Assembly: GCA_041476545.1 (NCBI GenBank)
Contig: JBGOTP010000196.1
Location: forward strand, 1 to 9,495
Length of the DNA stretch: 9,495 nt
DNA from: JBGOTP01 sp041476545
GTDB lineage: Bacteria > Acidobacteriota > Vicinamibacteria > Vicinamibacterales > CAVVIG01
Direction of reading: 5' to 3'
Shown: positions 1-4,646 of the stretch, in pieces
Position numbering within the stretch: the stretch's first letter is position 1
Layout of the letters: every line of letters begins with the position of its first letter
The notes under the pieces: generated by a model
What the model saw: the letters and a program-made list of their open reading frames with translations, nothing else
The model's database searches: none
What the model was told of the DNA's origin: nothing
Translations under genes and position numbers: made by a program

Positions 1-1459
1 CGTTAGGCAGTTGCTGACGGAAAGCGTCCTGCTGTCTGCCGTCGGCGGGGTGGTGGGGCTTTGGGTGGCCGGCGCCGGATCGAAGGCCCTCGCCGCCTTT
101 GTGGATACCGGTGGGGTGCGCGGCGCGCCCTTCGACACGGTGATCGATCATCGCGTCCTGCTCTTTGCGCTGACACTGTCGGTCTTTACTGGAGTGCTGT
201 TCGGAATCGCGCCGGCATGTCGATCCACGCGAGGTAGTCTGATCCCCGCGCTCAAGGAAGCCATTGGCCAGTGTGATTCGTCGCCGCGTGCGGGACGATT
301 CGTCACATTCGGGGGCGCGCTCGTCGTGACGCAGGTCGCGGTATCGGTCCTGTTCCTTGTTGGTGCAGGCCTCTTGATCCGTTCACTCGCGAACCTGAAG
401 GATGTCGATCCAGGGTTCGATACACGCCACTTGGTGGTCTTCGGTCTGCATCCGACGAGCATCGGCTACACCGCTGCGCACAGTCAGAATCTCCTTCGCG
501 ATCTCCACACGCGTTTCGAAGCACTGCCAGGAGTGACGGGCGTGACGTACTCGTCGTCGGAGCTGCTGGGTGGTTCCTTCGTCACGATGAACATGCGGCG
601 TCCTGGCTCCGGTGACATATCCTATCTTGAGGTGGCCGCGCTGAGCGTCGGGCCGCGGTTCTTCGAGACGATGCGGATTTCGCTTCTAGCGGGACGAACA
701 TTTAGCGCGGACGATTTCAGCAGCCGGTCGACGGTTATCGTGAACAGGGCATTTATGCGGCAATTCCTGGGCAGGCAGGAACTGCCGAGCACCGCTGCGT
801 TGAAAGGCTACCCCGCCATTCTTTCCGGACAGATTGTCGGCGTGATCGGCGACGCGAAGATCAGGAGCCTCCGAGGCGAGGCGCCACCGACGCTGTACCG
901 GCCCCTCGCGTTCACGTTGGCGCCCACGCGATTTGCGGTGCGGACGACGACAGATTCCGCGTCGACGATTGCCGCGGTTCGCCGGATCATCAACGACGTC
1001 GATCCGAACCTGCCGCTGCTCAACGTGCAGACCCAGGAAGAGGCGATCGACAGGCTCCTGTTCAACGAGCGGCTGTTCGCGCGGATCGGGAGCCTGCTGG
1101 CGCTGTCCGCTCTTCTCCTCGCGTGCATCGGGTTGTACGGCTTACTGGCCTACAACGTCGCCCAGAGGAGGCGTGAGATCGGCATTCGCCTCGCCGTGGG
1201 CGCCACGCCGGCCCTCGTGCTCGGTATGGTGATGAGAGACAGCCTGCTGCTTTCGGCCATCGGCATTGTCGTCGGCATCCCGGTCGCCATCGCCGCGGCC
1301 AGATTGCTCTCCGCGTTCACGTTCGGCGTGGGACCGGCGGACCCGCTCACCGTCGCACTCTCGCTCGTCGTCATGCTGCTGGTCGCGGCGCTCGCCGCGT
1401 GGCTGCCCGCTCGCAGCGCTGCGCGGGTCGACCCGATGATCGCGTTGAGGCAGGAATGA
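1..1459 (+). CDS. ABC transporter permease, MacB/FtsX (ADOP) type, 3' part
   Basis: This is the C-terminal part of a permease whose start lies left of the window. The frame is open from base 2 (V-R-Q-L-L-T-E-S), and the TTG at 11 is internal because RQLLTES is a usual FtsX-domain sequence. Numbering from that TTG as residue 1, hydrophobic segments lie near residues 5-30, 47-68 and 98-125. A large extracytoplasmic MacB_PCD-type region of about 230 residues follows, containing DPGFDTRHL and LPGVTGV. A second FtsX domain then has segments near 358-380, 410-434 and 445-467, with REIGIRLAVGA between them. The end, LPARSAARVDP-IAL, is the family's usual C-terminus. ADOP proteins run to about 800 residues with two MacB_PCD-FtsX halves, so roughly the last 60 percent is present. 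No ATP-binding subunit is visible. The family exports lipids, peptides or antibiotics, or acts as a mechanotransmitter; the substrate here is unknown. Confidence 0.93.
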   Translation, partial: VRQLLTESVLLSAVGGVVGLWVAGAGSKALAAFVDTGGVRGAPFDTVIDHRVLLFALTLSVFTGVLFGIAPACRSTRGSLIPALKEAIGQCDSSPRAGRFVTFGGALVVTQVAVSVLFLVGAGLLIRSLANLKDVDPGFDTRHLVVFGLHPTSIGYTAAHSQNLLRDLHTRFEALPGVTGVTYSSSELLGGSFVTMNMRRPGSGDISYLEVAALSVGPRFFETMRISLLAGRTFSADDFSSRSTVIVNRAFMRQFLGRQELPSTAALKGYPAILSGQIVGVIGDAKIRSLRGEAPPTLYRPLAFTLAPTRFAVRTTTDSASTIAAVRRIINDVDPNLPLLNVQTQEEAIDRLLFNERLFARIGSLLALSALLLACIGLYGLLAYNVAQRRREIGIRLAVGATPALVLGMVMRDSLLLSAIGIVVGIPVAIAAARLLSAFTFGVGPADPLTVALSLVVMLLVAALAAWLPARSAARVDPMIALRQE

Positions 1460-1473
1460 GGCGGGGAATCTAG

Positions 1474-1513
1474 GGTTGTAAGGATGTAAGGACGTGAGGA
1501 TGTAAAGACGTCA
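1474..1513. repeat. Five imperfect tandem copies of an 8-bp unit
   Basis: The units are GGTTGTAA, GGATGTAA, GGACGTGA, GGATGTAA and AGACGTCA, with consensus GGATGTAA. They begin 14 bases after the permease stop codon. The outer copies are the most degenerate. Slippage is a likely origin and no function is evident. Confidence 0.75.
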
Positions 1514-1540
1514 GCGACGAATGGGCTTCGGGTGATTCAA

Positions 1541-1560
1541 GCGCGCCGTTCGTAGCGCGC
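1541..1560. other. GC-rich hairpin downstream of the permease
   Basis: GCGCGC, an 8-nt loop and GCGCGC form a perfect 6-bp GC stem about 80 bases after the permease stop. There is no following T-run, so this is not a classical intrinsic terminator. It could stabilise the transcript 3' end or be chance in GC-rich DNA. Confidence 0.3.
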
Positions 1561-1597
1561 GGAGAAGACTGCCCGTGGCACGAACCTCAGAATCCGA

Positions 1598-1735
1598 ATG
1601 GCGAACTGTTTATCTCGCGCCCTCAGTGCATCGGTCGTCGACGACACCGCATCGCAGCCGGATTGGAACGTCATCCGCGGACTCGTGATTCAGTCGTACC
1701 GCGAGTTGCGCGCGGCGCTGGATCGGCAGGCGTGA
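1598..1735 (+). pseudogene. Possible remnant of a small MmcQ/YjbR-like gene end
   Basis: A 45-codon frame from ATG 1598 to TGA 1733-1735 ends with PDWNVIRGLVIQSYRELRA followed by ALDRQA. That resembles the last helix of MmcQ/YjbR-type DNA-binding proteins (a tryptophan-led helix followed by a QSYR-type motif), but the upstream domain is absent and there is no ribosome site. The alternative is a chance open frame. The assignment is from memory of the family and is weak. Confidence 0.2.
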
Positions 1736-1747
1736 TCTGGCTCACGG

Positions 1748-2010
1748 CTGACGGTACCTCGTGGCGCTCGCCGTGCCGACTTCTGAGCGCACCGACCTCA
1801 CCGCGAAGCCGGAGTTGGGCGAAGCGAGTATCCGTGGCGACTTCGGCGTACGCGATCCGTGTGCTGCGTACTGCCCCCGCCGATGCGTGCGCGATCGAAT
1901 GTCGTTCGAGTTAGCTGTTAGTCGTCCACGCCAGCGACAGGGCTGCGAGCCCGAGACCAACTCCCGGTGCGCGACGGGGAGGCACGGCGAGTGTCACGAG
2001 GTACCGCCAG
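1748..2010. repeat. 30-bp imperfect inverted repeat with a 203-bp interior
   Basis: The left arm 1748-1777 and the reverse complement of 1981-2010 agree at 27 of 30 positions, with the three differences at arm positions 4, 17 and 19. Both arms share CGGTACCTCGTG and CTCGCCGTGCC. Similarity may continue inward after a 1-base shift, through GCGCACCG. Read leftward, the right arm opens a short frame (WRYLVTLAVPP onward) that ends in a hydrophobic stretch and a stop, so the arms may be two copies of a gene fragment. They could also be ends of a small non-autonomous element. No transposase or clear target duplication is visible. Confidence 0.55.
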
Positions 2011-2049
2011 TCAGCTGAATACCGCGAACGTGCCGATTTCCCGCGTCGT

Positions 2050-2098
2050 CGACCCTTCGACAAGACTCAGGGTCGTCCTGAGTTCACTTCGAAGGACG
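2050..2098. repeat. Palindromic dispersed repeat (REP-like)
   Basis: CCTTCGA (2054-2060) pairs with TCGAAGG (2089-2095), and ACTCAGG (2065-2071) pairs with CCTGAGT (2077-2083), leaving the loop GTCGT. The sequence matches a type of intergenic palindrome, CCTTCGACAAG...CTCAGG, that I recall from many GC-rich genomes. It sits between the convergent permease and helicase genes, 58 bases past the helicase stop, where it could end or stabilise the helicase transcript. Confidence 0.7.
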
Positions 2099-2155
2099 AA
2101 CCGGCCCGCGGGTGCAATCGGCTCCGGCACCGGCCCACAGAATTTGTCGCAGCAG

Positions 2156-3562
2156 CTATCGCGACCGCCGGGGTGGTCCCCAGGATCCTCCCCGTTGCGG
2201 CCCTCGACCGAAGGGCCGTCTCGGCGCGCCGCCGCCCGGTCTTGGCGGCCCGCCGCCGTCAGACCGGAGAGCGCCGCCGCGCGACGCATCAGATGGCGGT
2301 GCCTGTCCGCCGCGTCCACGTTCGGCCGATGCGCGCCGCGCGGCATTCACCCTTGCGCGTTCGCGATCTTCCGCCTTCCGCTTCCGGATGGCCGCGATCC
2401 GTTCCGCGTGCGGCACCTCGAGCGGTGCAGCCTGCCGCCCCGAGTAGTCGAAGTCGGGAACGACCACCCGCGGCAGCCGCCGCCCGATCGCCCGCTCGAT
2501 CAGCTGAATGCTCGATTCTTCTTCAGGCGCCACGAGCGTGAATGCCGTGCCGGTCAGTTCCGCCCGTGCCGTGCGGCCGACGCGATGGATGTAGTCCTCG
2601 GCCGCCGGCGGCGTATCGAAATTCACAACGTGTCCCAGACCACTGACGTCGATCCCGCGCGCCGCGATGTCGGTGGCGACGAGGACGCGGTACTTCCCGC
2701 TCTTGAACCCGGCGAGGGCCTCGGTCCGCTGCGGCTGCGAGCGGTTGCCGTGGATGCGCTCCACGCTGATGTTGTGCTGCGCCAGGTGCTTCGCAAGCCT
2801 GTCGGCCCGATGCTTCGTGCGCGTGAAGACCAGCGCGTCGCGCATGCCGTCCTCGGCCAGGAGCCTCACGAGCAAGGCGCCCTTCAGGTGCTGCGGGACT
2901 GGATAGACCGCCTGCGTGATGCCGGTCGCCGGAGCCACGGGCCGCTCGACGTCGATCGTGACCGGATTCTTCAGCATCTCCCGTGTCAGCGTCACAATCG
3001 GTGGCGGCATCGTCGCGCTGAAGAACAGCGTCTGCCGCTTTGCGGGAATGTGCCGGAGGATCCGCCGGATGTCCGGGAGAAAGCCCATGTCGAGCATCCG
3101 GTCGGCTTCGTCGAGCACCAGGAACTCGAGCGAGCCGAGCTTCGCGTACGGCGCCCGGAAGTGGTCGAGGAGGCGTCCGGGCGTGCCGATAATCACGTCC
3201 ACGCCGCTGCGGAAGGCGTGCTCCTGGGGTCCCATGCCGACGCCGCCGTAGACAGACGCCGCCGTGATGGGGGTGTGGACGGCCAGATCGGTCAGGTCGC
3301 CCAGAATCTGCGCGGCCAGCTCGCGCGTGGGTGTCAGCACCAGCGCGCGCGTCGTGCCGCGTGGCCGGCTGATCAGTTTGTGCAGAATCGGCAGGAGAAA
3401 GGCGGCGGTCTTCCCGCTTCCGGTCATCGCCGAGGCCAGCAGATCGCGACCCTCGAGAGCGGGCGGGATGGCCTCATCCTGGATGGCCGTGGGACGACGG
3501 AAGCCGAGGTCCTTGAGGCCCTGCAGGAGTGTGGGGTGCAACTTCAGCTCGGTAAACGGCAT
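2156..3562 (-). CDS. DEAD-box ATP-dependent RNA helicase (RhlE-like)
   Basis: A 468-residue cytoplasmic RNA helicase that unwinds short RNA duplexes using ATP. All main motifs are present: Q motif with F3 and PTAIQ (24-28), Walker A AMTGSGKT (45-52), PTRELA (78-83), TPGR (127-130), DEAD (151-154), SAT (182-184), ATDIAARGID (296-305) and HRVGRTAR (326-333). After about residue 380 comes a basic tail rich in arginine, glycine and proline, typical of RhlE-type helicases and probably an RNA-binding extension. The ATG at 3562 gives MPFTEL, the normal start just before the Q motif. No Shine-Dalgarno sequence precedes it; a CATAAT hexamer lies only 8 bases upstream, which suggests a leaderless or near-leaderless message. 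It is divergent from the zinc-ribbon gene. Family assignment is firm; the exact subfamily and RNA target are not. Confidence 0.96.
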   Translation of the reverse strand: MPFTELKLHPTLLQGLKDLGFRRPTAIQDEAIPPALEGRDLLASAMTGSGKTAAFLLPILHKLISRPRGTTRALVLTPTRELAAQILGDLTDLAVHTPITAASVYGGVGMGPQEHAFRSGVDVIIGTPGRLLDHFRAPYAKLGSLEFLVLDEADRMLDMGFLPDIRRILRHIPAKRQTLFFSATMPPPIVTLTREMLKNPVTIDVERPVAPATGITQAVYPVPQHLKGALLVRLLAEDGMRDALVFTRTKHRADRLAKHLAQHNISVERIHGNRSQPQRTEALAGFKSGKYRVLVATDIAARGIDVSGLGHVVNFDTPPAAEDYIHRVGRTARAELTGTAFTLVAPEEESSIQLIERAIGRRLPRVVVPDFDYSGRQAAPLEVPHAERIAAIRKRKAEDRERARVNAARRASAERGRGGQAPPSDASRGGALRSDGGGPPRPGGGAPRRPFGRGPQRGGSWGPPRRSR

Positions 3563-3567
3563 ATATA

Positions 3568-3607
3568 GGCATTATGGGGCCCACGCGCCCGATCGGTGTA
3601 TAATGCC
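3568..3607. promoter_or_regulatory. Divergent promoter region with 8-bp dyad
   Basis: GGCATTAT (3568-3575) and ATAATGCC (3600-3607) are perfect inverted repeats separated by 24 bases. The left arm overlaps a minus-strand -10-like hexamer CATAAT (plus 3571-3576), and the right arm overlaps a perfect plus-strand TATAAT (3599-3604). Neither has a good -35 hexamer at 17-18 bases. The left one would start the helicase message almost at its ATG; the right one would give the zinc-ribbon gene a leader of about 120 nt. The symmetry could be an operator, or two facing -10 elements that look alike. Confidence 0.45.
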
Positions 3608-3610
3608 CCG

Positions 3611-3638
3611 AGTCATCCTGAGCCTGCCGAACGATCGA
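3611..3638 (+). repeat. Half copy of the palindromic dispersed repeat
   Basis: GTCATCCTGAGCCTG (3612-3626) followed by CCGAACGATCGA matches one arm of the same repeat class as 2050-2098, here without its partner arm. It would lie at the start of the zinc-ribbon leader if the TATAAT at 3599 is used. Confidence 0.5.
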
Positions 3639-3729
3639 GAGCCTCCTGTCACAACTAACGGGTGCGCGCCGACCGGCCCACCTTTGGCCCCTCTAGATAT
3701 GTCCGCACTGACTACAATAGGACGACCAG

Positions 3730-3915
3730 ATGAGCCGTGAACCTCGACCGCCGTCGTCTCCGCCGCGCCGAAAGCCGGCGGCCAAGGCGCCGCCGGGAGA
3801 GGTGTGTCCGAGGTGCGGCCGGGCCACGGCCCGGATCATCGGGCGATCGGAGTCGGTTCCGGTGATGTATCTGCGGTGCGACGACTGTAACCACACGTCG
3901 ATTGCGCCTGCGTAG
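3730..3915 (+). CDS. Small zinc-ribbon protein
   Basis: A 61-residue protein. The first 23 residues are rich in proline, arginine and lysine and probably disordered. The rest is one zinc ribbon with knuckles CPRC (C26, C29) and CDDC (C50, C53) around a short beta-rich segment (ATARIIGRSESVPVMYLR). Four cysteines with this spacing should bind one zinc ion; nucleic-acid or protein binding is the usual role of such ribbons, but none is shown here. AGGA at 3719-3722, 7 bases before the ATG, supports the start. The next gene begins 3 bases after its stop, so the two are probably co-translated. Product function is unknown. Confidence 0.82.
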   Translation: MSREPRPPSSPPRRKPAAKAPPGEVCPRCGRATARIIGRSESVPVMYLRCDDCNHTSIAPA

Positions 3916-3918
3916 GCC

Positions 3919-4083
3919 GTGAATACCATATGGGGCGCGGTTGCGGCGGGAGTCTTGGGGCTGGTGATTGTGCTTGTTCGATCGTGGCAGCACCGCGCGC
4001 GCTCGCACGACATGGGCTCGGTCAGCAGCCAGTGGATTTCGGAACAGCGGCTCGGGCAGCAGGGTCAGGATCCACGGCGATAA
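3919..4083 (+). CDS. Small single-pass membrane protein, unknown function
   Basis: A 54-residue frame starts at GTG 3919, three bases after the zinc-ribbon stop, and ends at TAA 4081-4083. Residues 3-20 (TIWGAVAAGVLGLVIVLV) form one membrane segment, followed by RSWQHRAR, a basic cluster that puts the C-terminus in the cytoplasm by the positive-inside rule. The tail DMGSVSSQWISEQR is polar and resembles a tail I recall in short acidobacterial proteins (LGSVS-W---R). The only visible ribosome site is the TAGG at the upstream stop, consistent with translational coupling. Placement, composition and the clean stop argue for a real gene; function is unknown. Confidence 0.68.
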   Translation: MNTIWGAVAAGVLGLVIVLVRSWQHRARSHDMGSVSSQWISEQRLGQQGQDPRR

Positions 4084-4123
4084 CGCACGCGATCAACGAT
4101 AACGTGACAATGACGCACGCGAT
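4078..4123. repeat. Interleaved short direct repeats before the cold-shock gene
   Basis: CGATAACG occurs at 4078-4085 and 4097-4104 (19 bases apart). ACGCACGCGAT occurs at 4083-4093 and 4113-4123 (30 bases apart, about three helical turns). They begin inside the last codons of the membrane-protein gene and end about 130 bases before the cold-shock ATG. They could be regulator binding sites or slippage remains. Confidence 0.5.
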
Positions 4124-4179
4124 TTAGAAGGGCAAGCAGGCGATTCGACGTCCTCACACCACGACGCGCAATCCTGCCG

Positions 4180-4246
4180 ACAACAACACAATCATTCTCA
4201 CAACTCACACTCACTCTTCGGCGTCGGTATAACAGCGTTTAAGGAG
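4180..4246 (+). promoter_or_regulatory. G-free leader, -10-like box and ribosome site of the cold-shock gene
   Basis: Bases 4180-4219 contain no G at all (40 nt of C, A and T), striking in GC-rich DNA. TATAAC at 4228-4233 resembles a -10 hexamer, but a start there would leave only about 15 nt of leader, so an upstream promoter with an unstructured leader is at least as likely. AAGGAG at 4241-4246 is a strong Shine-Dalgarno sequence 8 bases before the ATG. Confidence 0.5.
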
Positions 4247-4254
4247 ACTCTCAC

Positions 4255-4464
4255 ATGGCAGCACCAACGAACGGCACGATCAAGCGGCTCGTCAGCGACA
4301 AGGGATTCGGGTTCATTCTGGCCAGCGATGGCAACGAATACTTCTTCCACAACTCGGCCTGCGCGGGCACACGGTTCGACGACCTGCGCGAAGGACAGAC
4401 GGTCACGTTCGAAAAGGGACAGGGTCCCAAGGGCCCGCGCGCGGAAAACGTCCGCGTCGTCTAG
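4255..4464 (+). CDS. Cold-shock protein (CspA family)
   Basis: A 69-residue single cold-shock domain, the usual length for the family. It binds single-stranded RNA or DNA as an RNA chaperone in the cytoplasm. RNP1 is KGFGFI (16-21) and RNP2 is EYFFH (28-32), where most Csps have a form like DVFVH. GTIKRL at 7-12 is the first strand, and the glycine- and lysine-rich segment near residues 54-61 followed by AENVRVV is the normal end. Start choice is firm because of AAGGAG 8 bases upstream. Its TAG stop lies within CTAG (4461-4464), which also supplies the stop of the opposing small gene. The G-free leader suggests post-transcriptional control. Cold induction itself cannot be read from sequence, since many Csps are constitutive. 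Confidence 0.96.
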   Translation: MAAPTNGTIKRLVSDKGFGFILASDGNEYFFHNSACAGTRFDDLREGQTVTFEKGQGPKGPRAENVRVV

Positions 4465-4646
4465 CGTACGGGCTTCTCGGGTTTCTCGAGTTTGCCGGAT
4501 TTATCCGGGTTAGAGGAGTCGTCCCTCTCCCGGATTCGTCTCAATAAATCCTTTTCCCACTCGATGGGGTCGCCGCCGCACGAGCCGTACGAGACTTGTG
4601 TGACGCCGTGGATGAACTCGCGCAGTCGTGTCAGCAGGGATTTCAC
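4461..4646 (-). CDS. 61-aa protein of unknown function, coupled to the M14 peptidase
   Basis: The GTG start at 4646 overlaps the TGA of the M14 gene in a GTGA tetranucleotide, so translation is probably coupled; this decides the start, and the longer frame reading back to 4817 overlaps conserved M14 sequence. The 61-residue product has an N-terminal amphipathic stretch (KSLLTRLREFIHGVTQV), a central SYGSCGGDPIEWE with the only cysteine, a charged helix (KDLLRRIRERDD) and a polar, lysine- and proline-rich end (KLEKPEKPVR). There is no signal peptide or membrane segment, so it should be cytoplasmic although its upstream partner is exported. I do not recognise a family. It ends against the cold-shock gene, sharing CTAG. 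Confidence 0.68.
   Translation of the reverse strand: MKSLLTRLREFIHGVTQVSYGSCGGDPIEWEKDLLRRIRERDDSSNPDKSGKLEKPEKPVR
4495..4508. terminator. Short palindrome past the cold-shock stop
   Basis: CCGGATTTATCCGG lies 30 bases after the cold-shock stop and can fold with a 5-bp stem and 4-nt loop. It is followed by GTTAG rather than a T-run and also encodes part of the opposing 61-aa protein. Weak candidate only. Confidence 0.2.

Larger units (their letters stand above)
1460..2155. other. Gene-poor convergent intergenic region
   Basis: About 700 bases separate the ends of the permease and the helicase. No open frame here has convincing protein character; the frames that are open are arginine- and proline-rich and lack ribosome sites. 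The stretch instead holds, in order, a tandem 8-bp repeat (1474-1513), a GC hairpin (1541-1560), a possible gene-end remnant (1598-1735), a spaced 30-bp inverted repeat (1748-1777 and 1981-2010) and a palindromic repeat (2050-2098). It looks like a repeat-collecting, decaying region between two convergent genes. Confidence 0.6.

Noticed and set aside
1474..1513. CRISPR-like repeat array
   Set aside because: Units are 8 bp without spacers and no cas gene is near.
1761..2018. 85-codon plus-strand frame within the inverted-repeat region
   Set aside because: It reads through both arms, is rich in Arg, Cys and Pro, and has no ribosome site or recognisable domain.
1967..3568. 533-codon open frame on the plus strand opposite the helicase
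   Set aside because: It is a shadow of the helicase in GC-rich DNA: arginine-rich, no family motifs and no ribosome site, while the minus strand carries every helicase motif.
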